A stretch of 64,000 nt of DNA from [Bacillus] selenitireducens MLS10 (GTDB lineage: Bacteria; Bacillota; Bacilli; Bacillales; Salisediminibacteriaceae): NCBI RefSeq assembly GCF_000093085.1, contig NC_014219.1:186001-250000 (forward strand), written 5' to 3'. Positions within the stretch are counted from its first letter, which is position 1. Each line of letters starts with the position of its first letter. Both the position numbers and the translations under genes were made by a program. The notes below the pieces were generated by a model, which was given only the letters and a program-made list of their open reading frames with translations, ran no database searches and was not told the DNA's origin. Shown here one piece after another: positions 44,770-53,116 of this stretch.

Positions 44770-44891
44770 GAAAAATCGGTCATTCAGGGGTCTCAGACCT
44801 CATGAATGACCGATTTCTTATTGCCCGGAAATGGATATAGAGCTTTGCCTTTCGCGCTGAGTCTCAAATCTTTCCTCATGAAAGTCCATAA
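44770..44891. repeat. Relic B: HD-GYP terminator plus gene tail
   Basis: Contains the stem AAATCGGTCATTC / GAATGACCGATTT and continues with GGAAATGGATATAGAGCTTTGCC...TTTCCTCATGAAAGTCCATAA split over 44827-44891, matching the stop region of the HD-GYP gene. It lies directly against the end of the anti-sigma gene and could act as its terminator on the minus strand. Confidence 0.75.
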
Positions 44892-44904
44892 CAGGAAATA
44901 TGCA

Positions 44905-46395
44905 TTATTCCTTTAACGAACTGCCATCATCCCACTGCCAGTAATGCTCGATTATCCTGACTGTAATGCTGTTATCGAATGCAGCTATTTCAAAACTCTC
45001 GGAGTGATCTTCAATATAAAAATACCGGCCGTTTCGTTCACTGAGCTTCGCAGAACCAACTATGTCAGCTCCGCCACCGGGGTGATTATCAAACGTATCA
45101 ATCGCCCAGTCAGGCGTTCTGCTTTGCTCTCCCTGATCCCGGATGTTTTCTCCGTAGGCAAAGTGGTCGAGAATATATGTCCAGGCTTCATCCTGAGTCA
45201 CATCTTCATCGAAAATCCCGATGCTGACCTGACCCCAAGGATCCTCTTGCTCGTCGAGGATATACTGCTTCACCCGACCATCGCGCTCCTCCTGCACTGC
45301 AAAATCCTCTGGAATATAGCTGTTGAAGCCCAGTTCGTCATCATTGAACAGTTTAAAGTCTCTCTCTCCAATACCGTCATCTAGTTGGAAACGAATCGTT
45401 TTTTCTTGGGCTCTGCCGGTTTCTTCATCAATTGTATCGTTTTCAGAGGCAACCGTTGCCGGTAGAACAGGAGCAATCAGATGGAAAAACACATCGCCAT
45501 GCGCCCATAATTCCGGTTCTTGATCAGGGGATTCATGAAGAATCCTTACATAGCGCCCGTTGAGTTCGCCATAATAAATCTCTGTATACGTGTCACCTTC
45601 AGCTAACATCCGGTAGCCTTTTTTAAAAAACGAAAAAGGAAGACCTTGACCAAGTTCAGGGATCTCATCTTCCGGTAATGTCTCAATTTCATCGTCTTCA
45701 AATCCATGCTCGTCGATATACGCCTGAACAGACCGCTCCATATCCTCTGCAGTTGCGCCCAGTTCATAATAATCAAGCTGAATGTAATCCCCAATCGTCA
45801 ACCTGTCGATTACGAATTCATCCTCAATGGTTTCCTCGTTCAGTGCCCATCCTTCAGGCCTGAAACCGTGTATCGGGAGATGATCTGATGAAAAAGCTTC
45901 AAACGTTTCATTCCAGCTATCGCCGTGATACGTAAATGTCACTTCTCGATCATCTTCTCCATCTTCTTCAGGTGGCAGCACTTCAAACTCCGGTTTCGTA
46001 AAGTCCAATGAAGATTCTTCGTCGTCATTTTCCTCCTGTTCATCGTGCTCATCAGGTTCTTCTTCGTTCTCTTCATTATTTTCGTCTGCCGGGACGGCGT
46101 CGTCACCAAACCAGCCAGGGAAAGCGTCCTGAACGAAATCCGTATTAATCAAAATCAACCCGGCCAGCGCAGCGGCACTGACTGTTCCGCCAAATCCGAT
46201 GAGTAAGGTACGTCGCTCTTGCCATTTGTTCATCTTCACTGCATCCTGTCTTGCTTCAGAAACCCCTTTTGCCATTGCATTCAGGCTTGCCTTTTCGGTC
46301 TGTTTCGGAAGCTCGACGCTTGCATTCTTCATCAGATCCGTCAGCTGTTTATCCGTTGTGTCCATCTGTTCATGCTTGTCATGTCGCTTATTCAT
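44905..46395 (-). CDS. Membrane-bound anti-sigma factor
   Basis: A 496-residue protein with a cytoplasmic N-terminus, one membrane helix at about 65-82 (LLIGFGGTVSAAALAGLILI) and a very acidic linker (runs of E, D and N at about 100-130). The large extracellular part of about 350 residues contains repeated aromatic and acidic beta motifs, like DUF4367-type domains. Its start overlaps the sigma gene by eight bases, the usual ECF pairing. The N-terminal part presumably holds the sigma factor inactive until an envelope signal arrives. Confidence 0.85.
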   Translation of the reverse strand: MNKRHDKHEQMDTTDKQLTDLMKNASVELPKQTEKASLNAMAKGVSEARQDAVKMNKWQERRTLLIGFGGTVSAAALAGLILINTDFVQDAFPGWFGDDAVPADENNEENEEEPDEHDEQEENDDEESSLDFTKPEFEVLPPEEDGEDDREVTFTYHGDSWNETFEAFSSDHLPIHGFRPEGWALNEETIEDEFVIDRLTIGDYIQLDYYELGATAEDMERSVQAYIDEHGFEDDEIETLPEDEIPELGQGLPFSFFKKGYRMLAEGDTYTEIYYGELNGRYVRILHESPDQEPELWAHGDVFFHLIAPVLPATVASENDTIDEETGRAQEKTIRFQLDDGIGERDFKLFNDDELGFNSYIPEDFAVQEERDGRVKQYILDEQEDPWGQVSIGIFDEDVTQDEAWTYILDHFAYGENIRDQGEQSRTPDWAIDTFDNHPGGGADIVGSAKLSERNGRYFYIEDHSESFEIAAFDNSITVRIIEHYWQWDDGSSLKE

Positions 46396-46945
46396 ATGCC
46401 GTCACCTCATTTCCAATCCGGTTGACCAGTTCCGCTCGCGCCCGCTTTTGCAATGCCTTCACCGACATTGACGTTTTTCCCATCACTTTTGCTGTTTCTT
46501 TAATTGAGAACCCTTCAATAAATCGTAAATGCAGGACATCCCGGTACGTTTGCGGCAGTTGCCTGATCGTCTGCATGACCGATTCAGTCTCCATCTGTCT
46601 GATTACGGTTTGTTCAGCCGACTCCTTAAGATCGCCCACTGCGTCCATGACCGTGTTATCAACCGCTGTAGTTCGTCGCCGTTTACCACGCGTCCGGTAG
46701 TAATCAATGACGGCATGCTTTGCGATCGCAAACAGCCAGGTTTTAAAAGCCGAGTCTCCTTTGAATGTCGCAAGTCTCCTAGCCGCTTTATACATCACAT
46801 CCTGGAGCAGCTCCTGCGCGTCATGGTAATCACTCATCTGTATGTACAAATACTGAAACACACTCTGCACATGACGCCCATGCAGCTCCTTCATCGCTTC
46901 ATCATTGCCGTCGAGAATTTCCTGAATCAGCTCTTCATCTGTCAT
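46388..46945 (-). CDS. ECF-type RNA polymerase sigma factor
   Basis: A 185-residue sigma-70 factor with only region 2 (AQELLQDVMYKAARRLATFK, FKTWLFAIAKHAVIDYYR) and region 4 (LPQTYRDVLHLRFIEGFSIK, TAKVMGKTSMSVKALQKRAR). ECF factors direct envelope-stress genes and usually their own operon. An ECF-like promoter lies upstream at 46981-47008. ATG at 46945 is preferred to GTG at 46951, because AAAGGCGGGG lies closer to the right distance. A 14-codon relic of its 5' end exists in the downstream repeat. Confidence 0.93.
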   Translation of the reverse strand: MTDEELIQEILDGNDEAMKELHGRHVQSVFQYLYIQMSDYHDAQELLQDVMYKAARRLATFKGDSAFKTWLFAIAKHAVIDYYRTRGKRRRTTAVDNTVMDAVGDLKESAEQTVIRQMETESVMQTIRQLPQTYRDVLHLRFIEGFSIKETAKVMGKTSMSVKALQKRARAELVNRIGNEVTAYE

Positions 46946-46980
46946 CGTCACCCCGCCTTTCTATGTCCTTTACCTCCTTT

Positions 46981-47008
46981 GACGATGCCAACTGTAAAAA
47001 GTGTCGCG
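46981..47008 (-). promoter_or_regulatory. Candidate ECF autoregulatory promoter
   Basis: On the minus strand GACACTTTTT is followed about 16 bases later by CGTC (46984-46981), resembling ECF -35/-10 elements, about 40 bases before the sigma start. The same sequence is duplicated at 52620-52647 upstream of the HD-GYP gene. Confidence 0.45.
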
Positions 47009-47032
47009 AATTTCTATTTTTCCCAATGAAAA

Positions 47033-47064
47033 AGCCCACTTGGTTTAACACCGCCAAGTGGGCT
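47033..47064 (-). terminator. Terminator of the STAS-like gene
   Basis: Stem AGCCCACTTGG / CCAAGTGGGCT, followed by TTTTTC on the minus strand. A copy lies at 52672-52703. Confidence 0.85.
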
Positions 47065-47077
47065 GCTGTTTTGTGAT

Positions 47078-47428
47078 TTACTCTTTTAACCAGCTTGTCG
47101 CGTCCGTCACTTTCGATAGAGTGAAGTGTTTCATTTCGAGCTTTGGCAATACGCTGCTAAGTCGCGTGACGATTTCAACAGATTTCTTATCGCTCACGAC
47201 GGCTATTTTGTCAAAGTCGTTCCAGTACTTCATATCAAACTTCAAGTCTTCGATCAGTCCTTTGAGCGTCACATGGATGTTGTCGATCACCAGCAGCATC
47301 TTCACCTGAGAATGACCGGCCTTCATCTCCTTAAAGTGCGCTTCCAATCGGGTGATTTCCTCATCTGTGAATTCTCCGTCAACGGTCACTTCAAGAATCG
47401 CATCTTCATAGTGAGGAACAATGTTCAT
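47078..47428 (-). CDS. SpoIIAA/STAS-like small protein
   Basis: About 116 residues. The pattern MLLVIDNIHVTLKGLIEDLKF and DFDKIAVVSDKKSVEIVTRL fits the SpoIIAA-like (STAS/SEC14-type) family, which binds small molecules or lipids; no specific role is known. ATG at 47428 is taken, with GGAGG twelve bases upstream, a long spacing. An N-terminally truncated second copy is present at 52717-52938. Confidence 0.75.
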   Translation of the reverse strand: MNIVPHYEDAILEVTVDGEFTDEEITRLEAHFKEMKAGHSQVKMLLVIDNIHVTLKGLIEDLKFDMKYWNDFDKIAVVSDKKSVEIVTRLSSVLPKLEMKHFTLSKVTDATSWLKE

Positions 47429-47562
47429 CAATTCGATCAACCTCCTCATTCATAGCTCTCATTAAACGTTTTCCCATGAGCCGGAGGGGTTAAACAGGTA
47501 GCAAAAACCCCACGTAGCATGAATGAACCATAGGTTTGATCTTAATCCCTGCCCTGACGGAA

Positions 47563-47862
47563 TTATTCGACGAACTCATCATCCGGAATCTCGATTGGAT
47601 CAATAGACATGATTTCATCGTAATGATAATGGCCAACAGCCTCCCGTAATGTAACAGAATCTTCAGGATGAGATTCAGCGTGCTCAGTACGGAGGGAGAT
47701 TTCAGCCATAGAAAATTATTCGCGGTATGCTTCCAGTTCCTAATACATTTTAAGATAGTGTGAATAATCAAGAACAACGCTGTCGAGTTTATTGTTGGCG
47801 AGAATATACAGGGGTGAATGTTTTGCAGCTTTGTGTATTTTTCCGGGGAAGTGAGTATTCAT
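47563..47862 (-). pseudogene. Antitoxin-like gene with two in-frame stops
   Basis: From ATG 47862 (GAGGAGG upstream) the frame reads MNTHFPGKIHKAAKHSPLYI and ANNKLDSVVLDYSHYLKMY, stop, ELEAYRE, stop, FSMAEISLRTEHAESHPEDS and EIMSIDPIEIPDDEFVE to TAA at 47563. The ANNKLDSVVLDYxxY pattern resembles Phd/YefM-type antitoxins. Both stops are in frame with no shift, so this is a recently inactivated gene. No toxin gene follows. The family call is tentative. Confidence 0.65.
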
Positions 47863-48059
47863 AAAGATCCCTCCTCGTCTATTAATCGATTTTCATCCAG
47901 TATAATAACAAACGATGTTATAGGCAAAAAAACCAGCTTTTTTGGAAAACATGCGGAAAATCAATCTTGATTCTGTTAAGATTATAATATATGGAAACTT
48001 AAGCAATTTAATAAATGATTTTACTGTATTGATTAATTAATTTTGTAGAGGTGATTTTT

Positions 48060-48119
48060 ATGATTAGCAGTAATCTGATCTTTAAAACTTCACCAAAATA
48101 TCTGTCAGTTCTTAATTAG
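48060..48119 (+). CDS. Possible 19-codon leader ORF
   Basis: AGAGGTGA precedes ATG and a frame reading MISSNLIFKTSPKYLSVLN. A TATAAT box lies about 75 bases upstream (near 47984). May be a leader peptide or chance. The rest of 47863-48184 is AT-rich with no recognised gene. Confidence 0.25.
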   Translation: MISSNLIFKTSPKYLSVLN

Positions 48120-48184
48120 CACATTGTAAAACTGTCAAACTACAATGAATAGAATTGATTATAAATATAAAGGGAGGATTGAAA

Positions 48185-48595
48185 ATGGAGTTACTTTTTT
48201 TTCTAGTAATTGGTGTTGTGTATTATTATAATCATAAAAAGATTCACAATTACTTTCAAAGGGAGCAATTGTTTAATAACGAAGCGAATAATCTGCAGGA
48301 ATGTGCTACCAATTCGGTCGTAATGAGCAAAATATATGAGAACAGTTCTGCTCCTTATTTTATGATTAAAGATAAAAATGTGGCAGATTTTAACCATGAT
48401 TTATTTACAGAGTTTCATAATGCGTCTCAGTTATTTCATCACGATCAAGAGTTTCAAAAGGAAATGAACGATTCACATAACCCGTATGTAAATCCGGGTC
48501 AAGATATAATTGTGGATGAAAGCTATCATGGAATCGATCATGGCATAGGGATAGCGAATCCTAGCGATCATCACGATCATAATAATCATAACTGA
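48185..48595 (+). CDS. Small membrane protein with a His-rich tail
   Basis: A 136-residue protein with one N-terminal membrane segment (LLFFLVIGVVYYY) and a soluble part whose end is rich in His and Asp (GIDHGIGIANPSDHHDHNNH), suggestive of metal binding. Not recognised. GGGAGGATTG sets the ATG at 48185. The membrane PIN gene starts 49 bases later and is probably co-transcribed. Confidence 0.6.
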   Translation: MELLFFLVIGVVYYYNHKKIHNYFQREQLFNNEANNLQECATNSVVMSKIYENSSAPYFMIKDKNVADFNHDLFTEFHNASQLFHHDQEFQKEMNDSHNPYVNPGQDIIVDESYHGIDHGIGIANPSDHHDHNNHN

Positions 48596-48644
48596 AACAA
48601 TCGATATCATAATAATTATCAAGATGGAGGAGGGAGAGTCAGAT

Positions 48645-49481
48645 ATGGGAATTATGTATTTAATTCAAGATTTACAAGAACAAATTGTTTTTTATGTTCT
48701 CGTTTTATTATTAATGCAGGCAGCAGGTGTTTATTATTTGTTGAAAATCCATTCGAAGATTTTCAAACCGAAACCAAACGGATTAAAAGCAGTGCTGTTT
48801 GGGCTGCTAGGAAAGGGGTTGGGTCAAGCCTATAATGGTCAATTAACCAAAGCCATTTTGTTTATTTCAATTTATCCATTATTACTTATCGTAGGTTTTT
48901 TCTCCCAGGAATTATTTGCGGAAACTAATTTACTGGCTTATACCTTTTTTGGGGGGTATACACTTTCTTTAATCGATGCAGGCCGAAGTGCAAAGTATGG
49001 AAAAATGCGGTTCTTAAAACTGAAAAGACAAGAAGATGTTAAAGCAAAAATCAATCAACTGCTTACATATTATCAATCAGAATACAAACTGGCCGTTGAT
49101 ACAAATATCCTGATGCATGAAGCTGATCTGTTAGTGAATCTGCTGGAACAACAAAAAAAGGAAATACATATGAGCAAAATCGTATTTGAAGAGCTCGATG
49201 GACTGAAGAAAAGCCATCATGACACAACAAGAAAAAAAGCTCAATTAGCGTTTGATGTAATCGAAGAATATCAACGTAGAGGGTTATTGAAAATAATGAA
49301 GGGTGCTAAGTCGGATGAGATTCGAAAGTATGGATTAGGACATTCTTCAGATGAACGAATTATTGGAACATATTTGTTAGCGCAAAATGAACTTGAAAGC
49401 AAATTCGTCTTTTTTTCAAATGATAAAGGAGCCAGAATTATGGCTCGAGATGCCGGTTTGCCAGTGGTAGAAATAAGTTGA
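48645..49481 (+). CDS. Membrane-anchored PIN-domain protein
   Basis: A 278-residue protein. The first 115 residues hold three or four hydrophobic segments with TM2-like features (FGLLGKGLGQAYNGQLTKAI). Residues about 148-278 form a PIN ribonuclease domain: VDTNIL with the first Asp, EELDGLKKS, SSDERIIGTYLL and FFSNDKGARIMARDAGLPVV with the final acidic residues, so the metal site looks complete. GGAGGAGGG precedes the ATG. An RNase tied to the membrane is unusual; YacL of Bacillus is a distant parallel. Confidence 0.78.
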   Translation: MGIMYLIQDLQEQIVFYVLVLLLMQAAGVYYLLKIHSKIFKPKPNGLKAVLFGLLGKGLGQAYNGQLTKAILFISIYPLLLIVGFFSQELFAETNLLAYTFFGGYTLSLIDAGRSAKYGKMRFLKLKRQEDVKAKINQLLTYYQSEYKLAVDTNILMHEADLLVNLLEQQKKEIHMSKIVFEELDGLKKSHHDTTRKKAQLAFDVIEEYQRRGLLKIMKGAKSDEIRKYGLGHSSDERIIGTYLLAQNELESKFVFFSNDKGARIMARDAGLPVVEIS

Positions 49482-49502
49482 TGGAATAAAAGCGCTTGAA
49501 AA

Positions 49503-49566
49503 AAGGTGCCTGACCCCCGGTATAGTAAAGCATCACCGTACCGGGGGACATGCCCACTAGTCAATT
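49503..49566. repeat. GGTGYCWGACCCCCG repeat, copy 2
   Basis: AGGTGCCTGACCCCCGG, AGCATCACCGTACC, GGGGGACATGCCC: same order of blocks as at 42804-42872. Confidence 0.6.
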
Positions 49567-49570
49567 TCCT

Positions 49571-49935
49571 GACTGTCTGTTCGTGGACACGGAGGATGAT
49601 ACCAATCAGATCAGTGACTTTCCCACGAAAAATGAATTTGCCGGGCATATGACAGAGGTTATGAGCGAGGATTTGGCCAGAACTATTTGGACACTTATTA
49701 CTCAGAAGATGAATATCTCGGCGAACGGCTGCAAGGCTTGTTCATCATTCCAAAAGATGGCCCGAGGCCGCTGATAACTGATGAACCGTTCACCCTGCAC
49801 GTGAACAACAAGTTCGAACGCCGGGTGGTTCAGGAAAGCACCTCCGAATTATACGGTGACAGCGAACTGACGATCACGTACCGCTATGTCAATGATGACT
49901 GGATGATTGAGGACAGGGGAATTGAAACAGAATAA
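49571..49935 (+). pseudogene. Frameshifted remnant of an unrecognised gene
   Basis: One frame gives DTEDDTNQISDFPTKNEFAG; near 49665 the coding-like sequence moves to another frame, GFGQNYLDTYYSEDEYLGER, continuing through IIPKDGPRPLITDEPFTLHV to DDWMIEDRGIETE and a stop at 49933-49935. No start codon or ribosome site precedes it, since a repeat abuts the 5' side. Product unknown; the composition resembles the acidic lipoprotein domains nearby. Confidence 0.5.
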
Positions 49936-49993
49936 GATCTTTCGCGAAAAGAGTCTGGTCATTGCGGTGATCGAACCGCAATGACCAGGCTTA

Positions 49994-50538
49994 TCATGTG
50001 TCGGTATTGGACGCATCATCGAGATAAAACGTAATGTCTGCTTTCCCCTCCTGGGCAGTGCCATCATAGCTGCGATTATCAAATCCGCCGATGAGAAATC
50101 CGTTTTTCAAATAGAATCGGCAGGCAGCAAGATTGTTATCCTGCCCAATTGTATAGAGACCCCTGTATTGATGATCCCTGGCAATGCCCCGGGCTTTCTC
50201 GATCAGCGCCTGAGCCGCACCCTGGTTACGGTAAGCACGGGAAACCTTTAAATCCATTACGTACATATACTGAAACCAGGAATGTTTCAATACGGCAAGC
50301 CCGATGCACACACCGGCTTCATATGCCCCAAGGAATAGGTGCTCCTCGTTCATTTCAGAAAAAATGTACTGCTCATCCGGAAAGACATGCTGGTAACGTC
50401 ATGATCTTCAAACAATTCCTCTGAATAACCCCACTGACCATTGACCAGGGTCGGAACCAGCTTTCCGAATAACGGGAATGCTTCATTCGGCAACTGGATA
50501 TCCTCTTTATTTGCTTCATCAATTACTTTGATCTCCAT
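49994..50538 (-). pseudogene. Frameshifted GNAT acetyltransferase (streptothricin-acetyltransferase-like)
   Basis: Two adjacent frames make one GNAT protein. The N-terminal part is MEIKVIDEANKEDIQLPNEA to GYSEELFEDHDVTSM. The C-terminal part, in the next frame, is HVFPDEQYIFSEMNEEHLFL to LKVSRAYRNQGAAQALIEKA (acetyl-CoA loop), YTIGQDNNLAACRFYLKNGF and FDNRSYDGTAQEGKADITFY. The frame changes near 50390. Relatives inactivate streptothricin. Either a pseudogene or a sequencing error. Confidence 0.75.
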
Positions 50539-50807
50539 AGTTCCCTCCAATTAAGTATGCATTTCAGTACAGTATACTACGCCAATTGAGATGTTTGTAT
50601 GTTGGGGTTCCTTGTAGGTGGGCTTCACGAAATTGGGGTTGATGTTTCTCGATTTCGGCTGAATTCTCGGAGTTGGCGCTGAATGAGGATGGGGTTCTTC
50701 AGATTTAGGGGCGGGGAGTTGGAGGTTTTTGGAGGGAATTTCGTTCAAGTTCCGAAGCGGAATCCTGTGAAGAGCTTTTCCGGACAAAAAAGTGCCTGTC
50801 CCTCGGT
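50539..50807. other. Gene-free stretch with strong G/C strand bias
   Basis: Between about 50590 and 50780 the plus strand is rich in G and T and poor in C (GGGG and GGTGGG runs). The minus-strand frame (RNLNEIPSKNLQLPAPKSEE) is Pro/Asn-rich and looks like non-protein sequence. A fragment of the GTGCCTGTCCC repeat ends it. No gene supported. Confidence 0.4.
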
Positions 50808-50937
50808 TGTATATAGTAATCTAAAAGTGGACCACCGTAGTCACTGAAAACTCCCCCACTCAGTCTAAAATTGACCTTATGAAAAAATCGGTCGTTCAGG
50901 GATCTTTGTCCTCATGAATGACCGATTTCTTATTGCT
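50808..50937. repeat. Copy C of the HD-GYP terminator region
   Basis: The copy still joined to the intact HD-GYP gene. Relic A (32595-32724) covers the whole stretch, and relic B covers its hairpin and the gene tail. Confidence 0.8.
50885..50928 (-). terminator. Terminator of the HD-GYP gene
   Basis: AAATCGGTC-TTC pairs with GAATGACCGATTT, followed by TTTTTT on the minus strand. Confidence 0.85.
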
Positions 50938-50968
50938 TGGAGATGGATGCGGGGCTTTGCCTCTCGTT

Positions 50969-52429
50969 TTAAGTCTTGAATCTTTCCTCATAAAAGTCCA
51001 TAAAGTGATCAATGAACGCAGGGTCCCATTGGGATCCTCTGCCGTTTTGCAGAATGTTGCGGGCCTGTTCATAACTCATCGCTTTACGGTAGGGGCGGTT
51101 GGATGTCATTGCATCAAAAGCATCGGCAACAGCGATAATTCGGCCATACAGCGGAATGCGGTCTCCGCTCAAACCGTCAGGATAGCCTTTCCCATCGAAG
51201 CGCTCATGATGATGGCGAACGCCGTCGAGCAGAGGTCTGAGGTGCTCGGGCAGATTCACCTTCTCTAAAATATCCCCGCCAATCACAGGATGCTCCTTAA
51301 TTTTGTCGAACTCTTCATCGGTCAGTTTTCCGTCTTTTAACAGAACGGAATCCGGAATACCGATTTTTCCGATGTCATGGAGTAAAGCCGACTTGCGGAG
51401 CAAATCCAATTCATCTCCGGAAAGGCCCGAACGTCTGGCAATCTGTGTCGAATAATCCGCGACTCTCGTCGTGTGGCCGGCTGTGTAAGAATCCCGGGCA
51501 TCGAGGGTAGCTGCGAATACGGAGAAGAAGCTCTCAAGCAACCGCTCATTCTCGGCATCCCTGCTTTTAATCCCTGACACCATGCTGTTGAAGCCGTTAA
51601 TCAAGGTGGAAAACTCGTCGGCATAATAATTAGGCATCTCATGGAATTCACCATGCTGGACCTGTTCGAGGTTCTTTCTCAGTTCAAGAATCGGCTGCTC
51701 CATATTTCGGTAGAGCACAACGGCTCCGGCAATACTCACGAATAAGATCACGACAATCACGAGAAAGGCCCAGTTCCAATAAGCCGTCGTTGTTTCGGCG
51801 GATTCCCTGATCTGTCCGGCGAGCAGGAACAATGCAGCCGGGAAGACAGCAATCAGAAGCATGCTGAGTAAGAGCTTCCACTTCATGCTGATGACTTTCA
51901 CACCGTCGAGCTTCAAATTCTCATCGGTCCGTGCACAGATCGACGCAATCAACGGTTGCACAGCTCTTGAAGTCATGAAGAATTCGATCATGGCATGCAA
52001 CGTGGCGATCAGAATCGCGCCGATCCAGGCATAAAGCACATAGAGGTGGGGGAGTGTCAAAAATCCCAACGAAAGAGCAAACAGCGTCATGACGGTTGCC
52101 GGAATGGACAATCCTAATAAGTGCGGGCCCATAATCCGTCTTACTGTCATGAACGGAAAAGAGTGCGCGGTCATGTATGCATCCTGCGGATTCATGCCTT
52201 TTTTGAAAAAATGCACGAGCGGGCGGATGTGCTTCGAATAGACAAACAGCTCAAGACTGATCATGATCAGCCCTGATAAAACCATAATCCCAAGCAGGAT
52301 CAGGGTCTCCTCGGAGGATAGGGTTAACGTATGGAATATAAAAACACTTCCCACGCCAAAAACCGCAATTAAAGAACCAACCATATAATTAATTAGCATT
52401 CGCACATGAAATTGATTCAACAGATCCAT
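50969..52429 (-). CDS. Membrane HD-GYP domain protein (probable c-di-GMP phosphodiesterase)
   Basis: A 486-residue protein. Six or so membrane segments fill the first 250 residues, followed by a HAMP-like linker (RNMEQPILELRKNLEQV, about 243-259). The C-terminal HD-GYP domain has HTTRV, the HD pair in LLHDIGKIGIP (near 350), EHPVIGGDIL, HHHERFDGKGYPDGL and DAFDAMTSNRPYR, all metal and GYP residues intact. Such proteins degrade cyclic di-GMP. ATG at 52429 is set by GGAGGAG seven bases upstream. It may be driven by a duplicated ECF promoter. Its 3' end has been copied twice elsewhere in the window. Confidence 0.92.
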   Translation of the reverse strand: MDLLNQFHVRMLINYMVGSLIAVFGVGSVFIFHTLTLSSEETLILLGIMVLSGLIMISLELFVYSKHIRPLVHFFKKGMNPQDAYMTAHSFPFMTVRRIMGPHLLGLSIPATVMTLFALSLGFLTLPHLYVLYAWIGAILIATLHAMIEFFMTSRAVQPLIASICARTDENLKLDGVKVISMKWKLLLSMLLIAVFPAALFLLAGQIRESAETTTAYWNWAFLVIVVILFVSIAGAVVLYRNMEQPILELRKNLEQVQHGEFHEMPNYYADEFSTLINGFNSMVSGIKSRDAENERLLESFFSVFAATLDARDSYTAGHTTRVADYSTQIARRSGLSGDELDLLRKSALLHDIGKIGIPDSVLLKDGKLTDEEFDKIKEHPVIGGDILEKVNLPEHLRPLLDGVRHHHERFDGKGYPDGLSGDRIPLYGRIIAVADAFDAMTSNRPYRKAMSYEQARNILQNGRGSQWDPAFIDHFMDFYEERFKT

Positions 52430-52550
52430 CAATAAGCTCCTCCGTATGTATAATAGCTTGAATTATAACATAGGAGTGATGATCTGTCGGTGTAAAAACA
52501 ACACTCGAACTAAGAAGTCTCCGCTCGCATGTTTCATCAGCTGATCCTCC

Positions 52551-52950
52551 CGAGAATTTCCTGAATCAGCTCTTCATCTGTCATCGTCACCCCGCCTTTC
52601 TATGTCTTTTACCTCCTTTGACGATGCCAACTGTAAAAAGTGTCGCGAATTTCTATTTTTCCCAGTGAAAAAGCCCACTTGGTTTAACACCTCCAAGTGG
52701 GCTGCTGTTTTGTGATTTACTCGTTTAACCAGCTTGTCGCGTCCGTCACTTTCGATAGAGTGAAGTGCTTCATATCGAGCTTTGGCAATACACTGCTCAG
52801 TCGCATGACGATTTCAACAGATGTCTTATCGCTCACGACGGCGATTTTATCAAAGTCGTTCCAGTACTTCATATCAAACTTCAAGTCTTCGATCAGTCCT
52901 TTGAGCGTCACATGGATGTTGTCGATCACCAGCAGCATCTTTACCTGAGA
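52551..52950. repeat. 400-bp direct repeat D2
   Basis: Second copy of D1 (46912-47311). It carries the sigma gene's first 12 codons (MTDEELIQEILG, then RIS and a stop), the ECF-like promoter (52620-52647), the terminator (52672-52703) and the STAS fragment. The match resumes with AGGGGTTAAACA beyond an internal gap, so this copy lost about 170 bases. Confidence 0.93.
52717..52938 (-). pseudogene. Truncated STAS-like gene
   Basis: The last 73 residues of the protein encoded at 47078-47428, starting MLLVIDNIHVTLKGL; the N-terminal 40 or so residues are deleted. No ribosome site. 52951-53116 shows nothing recognisable. Confidence 0.8.
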
Positions 52951-53116
52951 CTGAAGGGGTTAAACAAAGCCCGTGGCGCAGTATACGTGCACCAGAGGGG
53001 CTTGTTTTCATAGGGGCTGAAACATCACCTTCGGATGGAAAGACGATCTCAGCAAGTCGTTCAAAAGCAGGTTTAAAGACCTGATTTTCAACACGAACCG
53101 GATGATGAGGATGGGG

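Larger units (their letters stand above)
46912..47311. repeat. 400-bp direct repeat D1
   Basis: Matches 52551-52950 over 400 bases in the same orientation, with about 13 single-base differences counted by eye. It contains the first codons and promoter region of the sigma gene, a terminator and the 3' two-thirds of the STAS-like gene. Confidence 0.93.

Noticed and set aside
47490-47777. A 95-codon minus-strand open frame
   Set aside because: It is an out-of-frame reading of the antitoxin-like pseudogene, which has the better ribosome site and protein-like sequence.
50551-50787. A 78-codon minus-strand open frame
   Set aside because: Pro/Asn-rich sequence caused by strand composition bias; no ribosome site or similarity pattern.
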